From Kutzneria kofuensis (GTDB lineage: Bacteria; Actinomycetota; Actinomycetes; Mycobacteriales; Pseudonocardiaceae), in the NCBI RefSeq assembly GCF_014203355.1, contig NZ_JACHIR010000001.1, positions 5,396,038 through 5,460,037 on the forward strand: DNA of 64,000 nucleotides, read 5' to 3'. Of the stretch, positions 1-10,464 are shown piece by piece. The position numbers were made by a program, and so were the translations under genes. Position 1 is the first letter of the stretch. Every line of letters starts with the position of its first letter. The notes beneath the pieces are model-generated. The model saw nothing but the letters and a program-made list of their open reading frames with translations, ran no database searches and was not told the origin of the DNA.

Positions 1-431
1 GCGATCCACACGGTGCCGTGCTCCAGCGCGTGCACCATGTTCTCGTTGCGCACCGCGGTCTTGTAGACGATGCCCTGGCAGTCGGCCCAGAAGCCGTCGT
101 GCGGCCCGCCGAACGGCGGCGACTGGTCGTAGGCCACCCGCTGGGTGGGCTGCACGTGCTGGCCGGACTTGTAGTCCTTGATCACGATGCCCGGGATCTT
201 GGTGGACGGGTCCTTGTTGCTGTCGCTGGGCTGCCACTGCGCGAGCGCCGCCTGCGCGGCGTTCTGGGCGCTGATCTTCGCGTAGGCGTAGCCGAACACG
301 CCGACGGCCAGCACCAGCACGACGACGACGGCGATGATGGTGCCCCAGGGCTTGCCCTTGCCGGCCACCACCTGTCCGCGCGCCGCGTTGACGACGTTCT
401 TGGCGCCGCCCTTCTTCTTCCCGCCGGCCAT
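1..431 (-). CDS. DUF3105 membrane protein (3' end outside window)
   Basis: The N-terminal 143 codons of a protein whose C terminus lies beyond base 1. It begins with a lysine/glycine-rich cytoplasmic stretch (MAGGKKKGGAK), followed by one transmembrane helix near residues 30-50 and an extracellular part with PPFGGPHDGFWADCQG and NMVHALEHG, which are typical of DUF3105. The family has no established function. The ATG at 431 has GGGGAG immediately upstream, which is close spacing. It is transcribed divergently from argS. Family assignment is fairly secure; function is unknown. Confidence 0.8.
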   Translation of the reverse strand, partial: MAGGKKKGGAKNVVNAARGQVVAGKGKPWGTIIAVVVVLVLAVGVFGYAYAKISAQNAAQAALAQWQPSDSNKDPSTKIPGIVIKDYKSGQHVQPTQRVAYDQSPPFGGPHDGFWADCQGIVYKTAVRNENMVHALEHGTVWI

Positions 432-604
432 CTCCCCGCCCTTGGCATCGTGAGCTGGACCACATCGGTCCAGACCTTCGGCGGCCAGTGTAGGGACCGG
501 GCATGAGAATTCCGTCAGACCCGGACGGGCCCATGCGGCAGACCAGGGCCGTTCCACACCCCGGGACGGGAGTAACCCCGTCGCGACGTGCGGATACGCT
601 CTCC

Positions 605-610
605 TAGACT
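605..610 (+). promoter_or_regulatory. -10 hexamer of a probable leaderless argS promoter
   Basis: TAGACT lies exactly 6 nt before the GTG start of argS, and no Shine-Dalgarno sequence is present. That spacing puts transcription initiation at or next to the start codon, as in leaderless actinobacterial mRNAs. No good -35 hexamer is visible. Confidence 0.5.
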
Positions 611-616
611 GCTCCG

Positions 617-2284
617 GTGACTCCAGCCGCTCTTGCCGACCTCGTCCGCTCCACCGCCGTCGATGTCCTCACGTCCCGAGGACTGGACACCGGCGTGCTC
701 CCGGCCGAGGTGACAGTCGAGCGACCCCGCAACCCGGAGCACGGGGACTACGCCACCAACCTGGCCCTTCAGGTCGCGAAGAAGGCCGGCGTGGCGCCGC
801 GGGACTTCGCCGGCTGGCTGGCCGAGGCGCTGACCAGCCAGGCCGGCATCGCCGCGGTCGACGTCGCCGGCCCCGGCTTCCTCAACCTGCGGCTGGACGC
901 CGACGCCCAGGGCGCGATCGTGCGCGAGGTGCTGACCGCGGGCGCCGGCTACGGCCACAACACGCTGCTGGCCGGCCGGAAGATCAACCTGGAGTTCGTC
1001 TCCGCGAACCCGACCGGCCCGGTGCACCTGGGCGGCACCCGGTGGGCCGCGGTCGGCGACGCGCTCGGTCGTGTCCTCGAGGCCGAGGGCGCCGACGTGA
1101 CCCGGGAGTACTACTTCAACGACGCGGGTGCGCAGATCGACCGGTTCGTCCGGTCGCTGGTCGCCGCCGCGAAGGGCGAGCCGGCCCCGGAGGACGGCTA
1201 CGCCGGCGGCTACATCAACGACATCGCCGCCGAGGTGGTCAAGCGGGAGCCGAGCGTGCTGTCGCTGCCCGAGGCCGAGCGGAACGAGACGTTCCGGCAG
1301 GTCGGCGTCAACCTCATGTTCGACGAGATCAAGCAGACCCTGCACGACTTCGGCACCGACTTCGACGTGTACTTCCACGAGAACTCGCTGCACGAGTCGG
1401 GCGCCGTGGAGCGGGCCGTCGAGCGGCTGAAGGCCTCCGGCGACCTGTACGAGCAGGACGGCGCCTGGTGGATCCGCTCCAAGGAGTTCGGCGACGACAA
1501 GGACCGCGTCGTCATCAAGAGCGACGGCGCGCCGGCCTACATCGCCGGTGACATCGCCTACTTCCAGGACAAGCGCCAGCGCGGCTTCGACCTGTGCATC
1601 TACATGCTGGGTGCGGACCACCACGGCTACATCGGCCGGCTCAAGGCGGCCGCGGCGGCGCTGGGCGACGACCCGGACACCGTCGAGGTGCTGATCGGCC
1701 AGATGGTGAACCTGGTCTCGGACGGCAAGCCGGTGCGGATGAGCAAGCGGGCCGGCACGGTGATCACGCTGGAGGACCTGGTCGACGCCGTCGGCGTGGA
1801 CGCGGCCCGGTACTCGCTGATCCGGTCCTCCGTGGACTCCGCCGTGGACATCGACCTGGACCTGCTGCGCAAGACCAACAACGAGAACCCGGTGCACTAC
1901 GTGCAGTACGCGCACGCCCGGATCACGCGGCTGTTGGACAACGCGGCCGACCTGAAGATCGAGGTCGGCGACGTGGCCGACGCCGACCTGAGCCTGCTGA
2001 CCATGGACCGCGAGGGCGCGCTGATCCGCACCATCGGCGAGTTCCCCAAGGTCGTCGCCACCGCCGCCGAGCTGCGCGAGCCCCACCGGGTGGCGCGGTA
2101 CCTGGAGGAGTTGGCCGGCGCCTTCCACAAGTACTACGACACCAAGGGCGCCCAGGTGTTGCCCAAGGGCGACGAGGAGGTGTCGGCGCGGGCGGTCCCG
2201 CAGCTGCACCTGCTCCGCGCCACGCAGCAGGTGCTGCGCAACGGCCTGGCCCTGCTGGGTGTCACCGCCCCGGAACGGATGTAG
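617..2284 (+). CDS. argS: Arginyl-tRNA synthetase
   Basis: A cytoplasmic class I aminoacyl-tRNA synthetase that charges tRNA-Arg (555 aa, normal length). The order is an N-terminal Add-1 domain, the catalytic Rossmann domain with the HIGH-type signature as [10 protein letters not shown] near residue 136 (HLGG is common in actinobacteria), a KMSK-type loop MSKRAG at about 375, and a C-terminal DALR anticodon-binding domain. The GTG start is favoured by the -10 hexamer just upstream. lysA follows after 4 nt, so the two are probably co-transcribed. Confidence 0.97.
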   Translation: MTPAALADLVRSTAVDVLTSRGLDTGVLPAEVTVERPRNPEHGDYATNLALQVAKKAGVAPRDFAGWLAEALTSQAGIAAVDVAGPGFLNLRLDADAQGAIVREVLTAGAGYGHNTLLAGRKINLEFVSANPTGPVHLGGTRWAAVGDALGRVLEAEGADVTREYYFNDAGAQIDRFVRSLVAAAKGEPAPEDGYAGGYINDIAAEVVKREPSVLSLPEAERNETFRQVGVNLMFDEIKQTLHDFGTDFDVYFHENSLHESGAVERAVERLKASGDLYEQDGAWWIRSKEFGDDKDRVVIKSDGAPAYIAGDIAYFQDKRQRGFDLCIYMLGADHHGYIGRLKAAAAALGDDPDTVEVLIGQMVNLVSDGKPVRMSKRAGTVITLEDLVDAVGVDAARYSLIRSSVDSAVDIDLDLLRKTNNENPVHYVQYAHARITRLLDNAADLKIEVGDVADADLSLLTMDREGALIRTIGEFPKVVATAAELREPHRVARYLEELAGAFHKYYDTKGAQVLPKGDEEVSARAVPQLHLLRATQQVLRNGLALLGVTAPERM

Positions 2285-2288
2285 ACCG

Positions 2289-3713
2289 ATGCGTGCCCAT
2301 CCCGCCGGCCCACGTCACGCCGACGTGCTCGTGCCGGCGAACACCGCAGGACCCCGACCGTCCACTCCGGACGAACTCGACGCGTTGCCGGCCACCGTGT
2401 GGCCGCTGGGCGCCCGCCGCCGCGACGACGGCGTCGTCGAGCTCGCCGGCGTGGACGTGCGCGACCTCGCCGAGCAGTACGGCACGCCGCTTTTCGTCGT
2501 CGACGAGGACGACTTCCGCACCCGCTGCCGCACGCACGCGGAGGCGTTCGGCGACCCGGCGCTGGTGCACTACGCGTCCAAGGCGTTCCTGTCCGTGGAG
2601 ATCGCCCGCTGGGTCGCGCAGGAGGGCCTCGGGCTGGACGTGTGCAGCGGCGGCGAGCTGGCCGTCGCGCTGCGCGCGGAGTTCCCGCCGGAGCGGATCG
2701 CCTTGCACGGCAACAACAAGTCCACCGCCGAGCTGGACCGGGCGGTCGAGGCCGGCGTCGGCGTCGTGGTGCTGGACTCGTTCCTGGAGATCGCCCGGCT
2801 GGACGAGATCGCGCGCCGGCGCGGCGTCCGGCAGGCGGTGATGATCCGCGTGACGGTCGGCGTCGAGGCGCACACCCACGAGTTCATCGCCACCGCGCAC
2901 GAGGACCAGAAGTTCGGCTTCTCGCTGGCCGGCGGCGACGCCGCGGAGGCGGCCCGCCGGGTGCTCAAGGCCGAGGGGCTCAAGCTCGTCGGCCTGCACA
3001 GCCACATCGGCTCGCAGATCTACGACGCCGACGGCTTCGAGATCGCCGCGCACCGCGTGATCGGCCTGCTTTCCGCGCTGCACAAGGAACATGGTGACGA
3101 CGCGCTGGCCGATCTGTCCACTGTGGACCTGGGTGGCGGCCTCGGCATCGCGTACATGCCGGACGACGACCCGCCGCCGCCCGGCCAGTTGGCCGAGCAG
3201 CTCCGTCAGATCGTCCGCAAGGAGTGCGAGAACGAGGGCCTGCCAGTGCCGCGCGTGGCCGTCGAACCCGGCCGCGCCATCGCCGGCCCCGGCACCGTCA
3301 CCGTGTACGAAGTCGGCACGACCAAGGACGTCGTGCTCGGCGGCGGCACGGGCCGCCGCTACGTCAGCATCGACGGCGGCATGAGCGACAACATCCGCAC
3401 CGCCCTGTACGACGCCGTCTACGACTGCCGGCTGGTGTCCCGCCGCGTCGACGAGGGTGTGCCGGCCACGCTGTCCCGCGTGGTGGGCAAGCACTGCGAG
3501 TCCGGTGACGTGGTGGTGCGCGACTGCTGGCTGCCGGCCGACATCGCGCCGGGCGACCTGCTCGCGCTGGCCGCGACCGGGGCGTACTGCTACGCCATGG
3601 CCAACGGCTACAACCGGCTGCCCCGTCCGGCGGTCGTCGCCGTCAAGGACGGCGAGAGCCGGTTGCTGCTGCGCAGGGAGACCGAGGACGACCTGTTCCG
3701 CCTGGAGGCATAG
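2289..3713 (+). CDS. lysA: Diaminopimelate decarboxylase
   Basis: PLP-dependent decarboxylation of meso-diaminopimelate to L-lysine, the last step of the pathway. The 474-aa protein is a fold-III decarboxylase. The PLP lysine lies in HYASKAFLS (K98), HSHIGSQI and the glycine-rich DLGGGLGI bind the phosphate, and the C-terminal beta domain carries the CESGD motif. The ATG at 2289, 4 nt after argS, is chosen; an upstream GTG overlapping argS would add 10 unlikely residues. It heads the aspartate-family gene run lysA-hom-thrC-thrB. Confidence 0.95.
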   Translation: MRAHPAGPRHADVLVPANTAGPRPSTPDELDALPATVWPLGARRRDDGVVELAGVDVRDLAEQYGTPLFVVDEDDFRTRCRTHAEAFGDPALVHYASKAFLSVEIARWVAQEGLGLDVCSGGELAVALRAEFPPERIALHGNNKSTAELDRAVEAGVGVVVLDSFLEIARLDEIARRRGVRQAVMIRVTVGVEAHTHEFIATAHEDQKFGFSLAGGDAAEAARRVLKAEGLKLVGLHSHIGSQIYDADGFEIAAHRVIGLLSALHKEHGDDALADLSTVDLGGGLGIAYMPDDDPPPPGQLAEQLRQIVRKECENEGLPVPRVAVEPGRAIAGPGTVTVYEVGTTKDVVLGGGTGRRYVSIDGGMSDNIRTALYDAVYDCRLVSRRVDEGVPATLSRVVGKHCESGDVVVRDCWLPADIAPGDLLALAATGAYCYAMANGYNRLPRPAVVAVKDGESRLLLRRETEDDLFRLEA

Positions 3714-3715
3714 TC

Positions 3716-5008
3716 GTGAAACCCATCAAGGTCGCGATGCTCGGCTGCGGCACCGTCGGCACCGAGGTGGCGCGGCTGCTCACCGACCAGGCGGACGACT
3801 TCGCGGCCAGGATCGGGACGCCGGTCGAGCTGACCGGCATCGCGGTGCGCCGCCCGAACAAGCACCGCGAGGTGCCGGCCGAGCTGCTGACCACCGACGC
3901 CGACTCGCTGGTCGAGTCCGATGTGGACGTTGTCGTCGAGGTGATCGGCGGCATCGAGCCGGTGCGCTCGCTGCTGCTGAAGGCGTTGCGTGCCGGCAAG
4001 TCCGTCGTCACGGCGAACAAGGCGCTGCTGGCCGAGCACGGCCCCGAGCTGTACGCGGCGGCGGACGCCTCCGGCGCGGACATCTACTTCGAGGCGGCCG
4101 TGGCCGGCGCCATCCCGCTGCTGCGCCCGCTGCGGGAATCCCTTGCGGGGGACCGGATCACCCGCGTGATGGGCATCGTCAACGGGACCACGAACTACAT
4201 CCTGTCGGCGATGTCGGCCACCGGCGCCGGCTACGCCGAGACGCTGGAGGAGGCCAGCCGCCTCGGCTACGCGGAGGCGGACCCGACCGCGGACGTGGAC
4301 GGCTTCGACGCAGCGTCCAAGGCGGCGATCCTGGCCTCGCTGGCGTTCCACACCCGGGTCACCGCCGGGGACGTGCACCGCGAGGGCATCTCGGCGGTCA
4401 CCTCCGCCGACATCGCGGCCGCGCGGGCGCTGGGCCGCACGGTGAAGCTGCTGGCGATCTGCGAGCGGGTCACCGACGACGAGGGCGTGGAGTCCGTCGC
4501 CGCCCGCGTGCACCCGGCGATGATCCCCAACAGCCACCCGCTGGCCTCGGTCGGCGGCGCGTTCAACGCGGTGTTCGTCGAGGCGGACGCGGCCGGCCAG
4601 TTGATGTTCTACGGCCAGGGCGCGGGCGGCGCGCCGACGGCCAGCGCCGTGCTCGGCGATCTTGTCGCCGTGGCCCGCAACATCGTCGCCGGCGGGCGCG
4701 GTCCGCGCGAGTCGGCGTACGCGGAACTGCCGGTGCGCCCGATGGGCCAGGCCAGCACCCGCTACCACATCAGCCTGGACGTGGCCGACCGGCCGGGCGT
4801 GCTGTCCCAGGTCGCCGCCGTGTTCGCCGAGCACGACGTGAGCATCGCCGTGGTGCGCCAGGAGGGCCGCCCGGTGGACGCGAGCCTGGTCGTGGTCACG
4901 CACGCCGCGTCGGACGCGGCGCTGCGCGGGACCGTGGACAAGATCGCCGGGCTGCCGGTGGTCCGTGAGGTCGTCAGCGTGATGCGGGTCGAAGGGGAAG
5001 AGTCATGA
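3716..5008 (+). CDS. hom: Homoserine dehydrogenase
   Basis: NAD(P)H-dependent reduction of aspartate semialdehyde to homoserine, the branch point to threonine and methionine. The 430-aa protein has an N-terminal GCGTVG dinucleotide loop, a catalytic domain ([12 protein letters not shown] and the [11 protein letters not shown] signature), and a C-terminal ACT domain ([20 protein letters not shown]) that in the family mediates threonine feedback inhibition. The GTG start lies 2 nt after the lysA stop. Its last 4 nt (ATGA) overlap the thrC start, which indicates translational coupling. Confidence 0.96.
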   Translation: MKPIKVAMLGCGTVGTEVARLLTDQADDFAARIGTPVELTGIAVRRPNKHREVPAELLTTDADSLVESDVDVVVEVIGGIEPVRSLLLKALRAGKSVVTANKALLAEHGPELYAAADASGADIYFEAAVAGAIPLLRPLRESLAGDRITRVMGIVNGTTNYILSAMSATGAGYAETLEEASRLGYAEADPTADVDGFDAASKAAILASLAFHTRVTAGDVHREGISAVTSADIAAARALGRTVKLLAICERVTDDEGVESVAARVHPAMIPNSHPLASVGGAFNAVFVEADAAGQLMFYGQGAGGAPTASAVLGDLVAVARNIVAGGRGPRESAYAELPVRPMGQASTRYHISLDVADRPGVLSQVAAVFAEHDVSIAVVRQEGRPVDASLVVVTHAASDAALRGTVDKIAGLPVVREVVSVMRVEGEES

Positions 5009-6075
5009 TCACTGCCATCCGTCCGGGCTGGCCGGGGGTCATCGCCGCGTACCGGGACCGCATCCCGCTGCCGGCCGACGCCGAGATCGTCACCCTGCAC
5101 GAGGGCGGCACGCCGCTCGTGGCGGCCAGGCACCTGTCCGAGCTGACCGGCTGCCAGGTCTTCCTCAAGGTGGAGGGTGCGAACCCGACCGGCTCGTTCA
5201 AGGACCGCGGCATGACCGCCGCGATCAGCCTGGCGGTGGCGCAGGGCTCGAAGGCCGTGATCTGCGCCTCCACCGGCAACACCTCCGCGTCGGCCGCCGC
5301 CTACGCCGCCAAGGCCGGGCTCACCTGCGCGGTTCTCGTCCCCAGCGGCAAGATCGCGCTCGGCAAGCTGGCCCAGGCGGTCGCGCACGGCTGCCGCATC
5401 CTCCAGGTGGACGGCAACTTCGACGACTGCCTGGAGCTGGCCAGCAAGACCGCGGTGGAGTACCCGATCACGCTGGTCAACTCCGTCAACCCGATCCGCA
5501 TCGAGGGCCAGAAGACCGCCGCCTTCGAGGTGTGCGACGTGCTCCGAAAGGCGCCGGACGTCCACCTGCTGCCGGTCGGCAACGCCGGCAACATCACCGC
5601 GTACTGGAAGGGCTACACGGAGTACGCGGCGGACGGTGTGATTGCCGCTACGCCAAGGATGTTCGGCTTCCAGGCGGCCGGTGCGGCGCCGCTGGTGCAG
5701 GGCACGCCGGTGAAGCACCCGGAGACGATCGCCACCGCGATCCGCATCGGCAACCCGGCGTCGTGGGACGGCGCGGTGGCCGCACGTAACGAGTCGGACG
5801 GTTTGATCGACGCTGTCTCCGATGACCAGATCCTTGCCGCGTACCGGTTGCTGGCCTCGCGTGAGGGCGTCTTCGTCGAGCCGGCCTCCGCCGCGAGCGT
5901 CGCCGGCCTGCTGCTGACGGCCGAGGATGGCAGGCTGCCCAAGGGTTCCACGGTGGTCTGCACCGTGACCGGTCACGGGCTGAAGGACCCGGACACGGCG
6001 CTGAAGGGCCTGCCGGAGGTCGAGGTGCTGCCGGTGGAGCCCGGCGCGGTCGCGCACGCCCTGGAGCTGGTGTGA
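5005..6075 (+). CDS. thrC: Threonine synthase
   Basis: PLP enzyme that converts O-phosphohomoserine to threonine (356 aa, the short type found in actinobacteria). The Schiff-base lysine is in [10 protein letters not shown] (K66). The phosphate-binding GNAGNI motif and the [13 protein letters not shown] stretch are also visible. The start ATG overlaps the hom stop as ATGA, and the stop overlaps the thrB start as GTGA, so hom-thrC-thrB is a tightly coupled unit. Confidence 0.96.
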   Translation: MITAIRPGWPGVIAAYRDRIPLPADAEIVTLHEGGTPLVAARHLSELTGCQVFLKVEGANPTGSFKDRGMTAAISLAVAQGSKAVICASTGNTSASAAAYAAKAGLTCAVLVPSGKIALGKLAQAVAHGCRILQVDGNFDDCLELASKTAVEYPITLVNSVNPIRIEGQKTAAFEVCDVLRKAPDVHLLPVGNAGNITAYWKGYTEYAADGVIAATPRMFGFQAAGAAPLVQGTPVKHPETIATAIRIGNPASWDGAVAARNESDGLIDAVSDDQILAAYRLLASREGVFVEPASAASVAGLLLTAEDGRLPKGSTVVCTVTGHGLKDPDTALKGLPEVEVLPVEPGAVAHALELV

Positions 6076-6947
6076 GGGCGGTTCACGTCCGGGTGCCGGC
6101 GTCCACCGCGAACCTGGGTTCCGGCTTCGACGCGCTGGGCATCGCGCTCGGCCTGTACGACGAGGTCGAGGTCGAGGCGGCGGATTCCGGGCTGCAAGTG
6201 CATGTCGAGGGTGAGGGCGCCGGGCAGGTGCCGCTCGGCGAGGACCACCTGCTGGTGCGGGCGGTCCGTGCCGTCGACGGCGTGCCGGATGGCCTGATTG
6301 TCCGGTGCCGCAACACGATCCCGCACTCCCGCGGCCTCGGCTCGTCGGCCGCCGCGGTGGTCGCGGGCGTCGCCGCGGGCTACGCGCTGGCCGGGAAGAC
6401 GTTGGATGACCGGGCGTTGCAGCTGGCGGCCGAGTTCGAGGGGCACGCCGACAACGCGGCGGCCAGCCTGCTCGGCGGCCTCGTGCTGGCCTGGGGCGAG
6501 GGCGAGAAGGGGCAGTGCTACCGGGCCGTTCGCCTGGAACCGCACGCCGACCTGCACGCCATGGTGTTCATTCCGGCCACGGAGTCGTCGACGAAGACCA
6601 CCCGCGGCCTGCTTCCCGCGCAGGTGCCGCATGTTGACGCCGCGTTCGCGGCCGGACGGGCAGCGCTGGCGGTGCATGCCGTGACGTCCGCGCCGGAACT
6701 GCTGTTGCCCGCCACGGAGGACCGACTGCACCAGGGTTATCGCGAACCGGCCTGGCCGGACACGATCCGTGTTGTCGAAGCGCTGCGCGCGGCCGGCTTC
6801 CCGGCCACCGTGTCCGGGGCCGGCCCGACGGTGTTCACCCTGGTCAGCGGCGATCGGGAGGTGCCGGCGACGGTCGACCTGACCGGCTTCGACGCGCGGC
6901 GGCTGGAAATTGACCGGGACGGCGTACAGGTTCGGCCGATCGGTTGA
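6072..6947 (+). CDS. thrB: Homoserine kinase
   Basis: ATP-dependent phosphorylation of homoserine; its product feeds thrC. A 291-aa GHMP-family kinase with N-terminal [15 protein letters not shown], the ATP-binding loop [11 protein letters not shown], and a C-terminal GAGPTVF motif. The GTG start shares 4 nt with the thrC stop. It is the last gene of the threonine block; rho follows after 332 nt with its own promoter. Confidence 0.95.
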   Translation: MRAVHVRVPASTANLGSGFDALGIALGLYDEVEVEAADSGLQVHVEGEGAGQVPLGEDHLLVRAVRAVDGVPDGLIVRCRNTIPHSRGLGSSAAAVVAGVAAGYALAGKTLDDRALQLAAEFEGHADNAAASLLGGLVLAWGEGEKGQCYRAVRLEPHADLHAMVFIPATESSTKTTRGLLPAQVPHVDAAFAAGRAALAVHAVTSAPELLLPATEDRLHQGYREPAWPDTIRVVEALRAAGFPATVSGAGPTVFTLVSGDREVPATVDLTGFDARRLEIDRDGVQVRPIG

Positions 6948-7279
6948 TTTCGGCACAAAGTCCAGGTGGGGGGTGTTGCCCGAGGTTGCGCCACGCCGGG
7001 GGCGGTTGTTGCACCATGGCGGCGTGCCGTCTACCCTCAGGGTAGATCAGTCACCGAGCGCACGGGCGCCGGTGTCGTGCCCGGGCACTCGTCCCGGTAC
7101 GCATCTCCCGATCGGAACGTCTGTAGTCGACGTCTGGCGGGATACCCGGCCGCTGTGGTGACCGACAAGTCCCGTGTTCGCGGGTTTCCGGCCCGCTCAC
7201 GGGCGACCGCGCCGTTCAGCTTTCGGGACGGCGCCAGCTGGTCCAAGTAGGAGGCTCGGACCGGTCAGGAAGGACATGT
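6948..7279 (+). promoter_or_regulatory. rho promoter and long 5' leader
   Basis: This 332-nt gap holds a good promoter: TTGCAC (7009-7014), 17 nt, then TACCCT (7032-7037). A perfect 8-bp inverted repeat with a 1-nt centre, TCTACCCT-C-AGGGTAGA (7030-7046), sits on the -10. A start site near 7044 gives a leader of about 235 nt ending in AGGAAGG before the rho GTG. Long autoregulated leaders are known for rho in other bacteria; regulation here is inferred. Confidence 0.55.
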
Positions 7280-9334
7280 GTGAGCAACACCGATCTCTTG
7301 GGCAGCGACGCGGTGCCCGCCGCGCCGGGTTCCCAGCAGGACTCGGCTCCTGCCCCCCGTACCGAATCCAAGGAGACCCCGCTGACCACCACGAAGCGCC
7401 GCGCAGGACTGTCCGGCATGGTGCTCGCGGAACTGCGCGAGCTCGCCGGTCAACTCAACATCAGCGGCACCGCGGGCATGCGCAAGGGTGACCTGATCGC
7501 CGCGATCAAGGAGCGCCAGGGGTCTGCCGGCGGTCGCGCCGAGACCGCCGAACTGCCGCTGACCGGCGTCACCGCGTCCAAGCCTGCCCGCCGTACCTCG
7601 GACAAGTCCCGCGCCGCCGACGCCAAGAAGGCCGACTCCCCGAAGGTCGAGTCCGCCAAGGCCGAGGCCCCGCCCGCCCCCGTCGAGGCCGCTCCGGCCG
7701 CCACCGCTGAGTCGACCGGCGGGGCCCTTGCGGAGACCGCGCCCGCGCCCCGGCAGAGCGAGGAGGAGGGCGGCCGCCGCAACAACCGGCGCCGTCGCGC
7801 CGCCGGCCGCCCCGCCGGCGCTCCGGACAGCTCCGACCAGTCCGCCGGCCAGCAGCAGTCGGGCGAGCGCCAGCAGGGCGAGCGCCAGGACCGCCAGCAG
7901 GGCGGCGAGCGTCAGCACGACCGCAACGAGCAGCGGGGCGAGCGCCAGCAGGGCGACCGCAACGAGCAGCAGCGCGACCGGGGCGACCGCCAGCGCGGCG
8001 ACCGCAACGACCGCGGTGACCGCAACGACCGCGGCGACCGGCAGCAGAACAACCGGCCGGACAACCGCCAGCAGGACGACGACGACGAGCGCGGCGGCCG
8101 CCGCGGGCGCCGGTTCCGCGACCGCAGGCGCGGCCGCGACGGCGCCGAGCGCGGCCAGGGCGGCGGCGACACCGAGGTGCGCGAGGACGACGTCCTGCTG
8201 CCCGTCGCCGGCATCCTGGACGTGCTGGAGAACTACGCCTTCGTGCGCACCTCCGGCTACCTGGCCGGCCCGAACGACGTGTACGTGTCGCTGTCGCTGG
8301 TGCGCAAGTACGGCCTGCGCCGCGGCGACAACATCACCGGCGCGGTGCGCCAGCCGCGCGAGGGCGAGCAGCAGCGGCAGAAGTTCAACCCGCTGGTCCG
8401 GGTGGACACCATCAACGGGCTCGAGCCCGACCAGGTGCGCAACCGGCCGGAGTTCACCAAGCTCACGCCGCTCTACCCGAACGAGCGCCTGCGCCTGGAG
8501 ACCGAGCCGCACATCCTCACCACCCGCGTCATCGACCTGGTGATGCCGGTCGGCAAGGGCCAGCGCGCGCTCATCGTGTCGCCGCCCAAGGCCGGCAAGA
8601 CCTCGGTGCTCCAGTCGATCGCCAACGCGATCACCACGAACAACCCGGAGTGCCACCTGATGGTCGTCCTCGTGGACGAGCGTCCGGAAGAGGTCACCGA
8701 CATGCAGCGGTCGGTGAAGGGCGAGGTCATCGCCTCCACCTTCGACCGCCCGCCGGGCGACCACACCTCCGTGGCCGAGCTGTCCATCGAGCGGGCCAAG
8801 CGCCTGGTGGAGATGGGGCACGACGTGGTCGTGCTGCTGGACTCGATCACCCGTCTCGGCCGCGCCTACAACCTGGCCGCGCCGGCGTCGGGCCGCATCC
8901 TGTCCGGTGGTGTCGACTCGACGGCGCTGTACCCGCCGAAGCGCTTCCTCGGCGCCGCGCGCAACATCGAGGGTGGCGGCTCGCTGACCATCTTCGCGAC
9001 CGCGCTGGTGGAGACCGGGTCGACCATGGACACGGTCATCTTCGAGGAGTTCAAGGGCACCGGCAACGCCGAGCTCAAGCTGGACCGGCGCATCGCCGAC
9101 AAGCGGGTCTTCCCCGCCGTCGACGTCGACCCGTCCGGCACCCGCAAGGAGGAGCTGCTGCTCCCGCCGGACGAGCTGGCCGTGATGCACAAGCTGCGCC
9201 GCGTGCTGCACGCCCTGGACAGCCAGCAGGCCATCGACCTGCTGCTGGACCGGCTGCGCAAGAGCCGCACCAACATCGAGTTCCTGATGCAGGTGGCGAA
9301 GACCACACCGGGCAGCAACGGCGACTCGGACTGA
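7280..9334 (+). CDS. rho: Transcription termination factor Rho
   Basis: Hexameric RNA-dependent ATPase/translocase that ends transcription. The 684-aa protein is longer than the roughly 420-aa E. coli form. The N-terminal SAP-like Rho_N helix bundle is at about 35-80. It is followed by an Ala/Lys/Pro-rich and then an Arg/Asn/Gln/Asp-rich low-complexity insert (to about 300), the cold-shock RNA-binding domain (GILDVLENYAFVRTSGYL), and the RecA-type ATPase with Walker A PPKAGKTS and the hydrolytic VVLVDERPEEVTDM. Such inserts are typical of actinobacterial Rho. The GTG at 7280 follows the AGGAAGG ribosome site. Confidence 0.96.
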   Translation: MSNTDLLGSDAVPAAPGSQQDSAPAPRTESKETPLTTTKRRAGLSGMVLAELRELAGQLNISGTAGMRKGDLIAAIKERQGSAGGRAETAELPLTGVTASKPARRTSDKSRAADAKKADSPKVESAKAEAPPAPVEAAPAATAESTGGALAETAPAPRQSEEEGGRRNNRRRRAAGRPAGAPDSSDQSAGQQQSGERQQGERQDRQQGGERQHDRNEQRGERQQGDRNEQQRDRGDRQRGDRNDRGDRNDRGDRQQNNRPDNRQQDDDDERGGRRGRRFRDRRRGRDGAERGQGGGDTEVREDDVLLPVAGILDVLENYAFVRTSGYLAGPNDVYVSLSLVRKYGLRRGDNITGAVRQPREGEQQRQKFNPLVRVDTINGLEPDQVRNRPEFTKLTPLYPNERLRLETEPHILTTRVIDLVMPVGKGQRALIVSPPKAGKTSVLQSIANAITTNNPECHLMVVLVDERPEEVTDMQRSVKGEVIASTFDRPPGDHTSVAELSIERAKRLVEMGHDVVVLLDSITRLGRAYNLAAPASGRILSGGVDSTALYPPKRFLGAARNIEGGGSLTIFATALVETGSTMDTVIFEEFKGTGNAELKLDRRIADKRVFPAVDVDPSGTRKEELLLPPDELAVMHKLRRVLHALDSQQAIDLLLDRLRKSRTNIEFLMQVAKTTPGSNGDSD
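7860..8110 (+). repeat. Low-complexity repeat region inside rho
   Basis: Degenerate tandem units coding for GERQQGDRNE and GDRNDR stretches, with near-exact 18-nt repeats (gaccgcaacgaccgcgg type) around 7980-8040. They encode a disordered, highly charged insert between the Rho N domain and the RNA-binding domain. Slippage could vary its length. Confidence 0.75.
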
Positions 9335-9348
9335 TGTCGTAACCACGA

Positions 9349-9384
9349 AGGAAGGGCCTTTCCCCGAGGGGAAAGGCCCTTCCT
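9349..9384. terminator. Intrinsic-type terminator after rho
   Basis: A 17-bp stem without mismatch; its arms begin GGAAGGGCC and end GGCCCTTCC, with a 2-nt apex (9366-9367). It lies 15 nt after the rho stop. There is no long U tract, as usual in high-GC actinobacteria. It also faces the convergent gene that ends at 9456. Confidence 0.8.
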
Positions 9385-9455
9385 CGTGTTCGGGGACCCA
9401 TTGCGGGGGGCGTGTGGTCCCCGGGTGACGGGACGAGGGATGTCCCGGTGGCTGG

Positions 9456-9947
9456 TCAGTGACGCGGGACCGCGGCCGGGGTCCAGCCGCGGTAGTTGTT
9501 GAAGTAGTTGACGCCGCCCATGGCCTTGGTGACGTGGCCGATCTTGCTGTTGACGCTGGTGGCCCAGAAGCCACCGGCGCCGTCGGAGATGCCGACGTGG
9601 CCGTAGGCGCTGATGTCCCAGTAGACGAAGGCCCCGAGCGGCGGGTTCTTGTCGCCGGGGTGCTTGGGGGAGGCGCCGTTCCAGTGCGCGTTGGCCGAGG
9701 CCCACACGCCGGTGGTGCCGTAGGCGTTCTCGGCGGCCTTCTCGCAGTAGCCCTGGTAGGCGGTGCTGCCGTTGTGCGCCTTGTACCAGGCGACGGCGCC
9801 GGCGGCGGTGCCGTCGCCGGCCGACATGGGCGCGGCGACGACCGCGGGCGCGGCGGAGGCGGCGGCCAGCGGGACGGCGCTGATCGCGGTGACGGACAAG
9901 GTGACGGCTAACGCGGCCTTCGCCGCGGTGCGCAGAAAACTGTTCAC
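9456..9947 (-). CDS. Secreted small protein, possible CHAP/NlpC-like peptidoglycan hydrolase
   Basis: 163 aa with a clear Sec signal peptide (FLRTAAKAAL, then a hydrophobic core ending near AASAAPA). The mature part of about 125 residues has YCEKAAENAYG, with a single cysteine, and later AFVYWDISAYGHVGISDG, where a histidine in GHVGI could complete a Cys-His pair as in CHAP or NlpC/P60 amidases. The GTG at 9947 has AAGGGG 8 nt upstream; longer readings of the frame lack a ribosome site and spoil the signal peptide. The upstream region carries several GGTCAC/GTGACC half-sites (9980-10070). Secretion is well supported; the enzymatic role is a guess from fold-like motifs. Confidence 0.6.
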   Translation of the reverse strand: MNSFLRTAAKAALAVTLSVTAISAVPLAAASAAPAVVAAPMSAGDGTAAGAVAWYKAHNGSTAYQGYCEKAAENAYGTTGVWASANAHWNGASPKHPGDKNPPLGAFVYWDISAYGHVGISDGAGGFWATSVNSKIGHVTKAMGGVNYFNNYRGWTPAAVPRH

Positions 9948-10056
9948 GTCGTGACCCCTTGAGAAAGTGAGTTCTTGACGAGCTGCGCACGACGCTATGG
10001 GCGTGACCGAGGACACGTCACCGGCGATTGCCGTGACCGGAAACGCGAGCGCCTGG

Positions 10057-10464
10057 TCACGCCCCGTGGTCAGACGAAAGTTGGTAGTCCGAGCGCTCCC
10101 ACACGCAGACCGCGACCGTCGCGATGGCCGCCGGCACGCCGATCGCGACGCCGACCAGGCTGGGCAGCGACGCCCAGCTCAGGGCGATTCCCGTGACCAG
10201 CACGAGCACGGGGTAGCCGCGCGCGATCCGGCGCAGCCGCTCCCGCCGGCCCCATGCCACGCCGGAATGCAGCGCCGCCGTCACCCCGGCCGCCGCCCCG
10301 AACACCGGCGCGGACAGCGGCTCCATGCCGTCGCCGACGCCCAGCGCCAGGCTGGCGCCGCCGACCAGGCCCAGCACCGTGGCCGTGAACAGCACCGGCA
10401 CGGTCAGCCAGAGCGCGACCGGCAGCGGCCGCGCCGGCGAGCAGGCGTCCAGTGCGCACGACAC
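10057..10464 (-). CDS. Small integral membrane protein, unknown function
   Basis: 135 aa from a GTG start, with about four hydrophobic segments (VALWLTVPVLFTATVLGLVG; PVFGAAAGVTAAL; YPVLVLVTGIALSWA; VGVAIGVPAAIATVAVCVW) and an arginine-rich loop (WGRRERLRRIARG) that fits the cytoplasmic side. No family was recognised. This frame was preferred over an overlapping same-strand frame because of its membrane-protein composition. It is divergent from rpmE. Confidence 0.55.
   Translation of the reverse strand: MSCALDACSPARPLPVALWLTVPVLFTATVLGLVGGASLALGVGDGMEPLSAPVFGAAAGVTAALHSGVAWGRRERLRRIARGYPVLVLVTGIALSWASLPSLVGVAIGVPAAIATVAVCVWERSDYQLSSDHGA

Noticed and set aside
515-2209. 564-codon minus-strand frame opposite argS
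   Set aside because: Shadow of argS: composition dominated by Val/Arg/Gly/His, no domain, no ribosome site.
6910-7161. 83-codon frame in the rho leader
   Set aside because: It starts inside thrB and runs through the promoter; no ribosome site and poor codon bias.
9948-10056. Riboswitch of the c-di-AMP type before the secreted hydrolase-like gene
   Set aside because: Only repeated GTGACC half-sites are seen; the conserved ydaO core was not recognised and the leader is short. The same holds for a B12 riboswitch before the mutase and adenosyltransferase genes.
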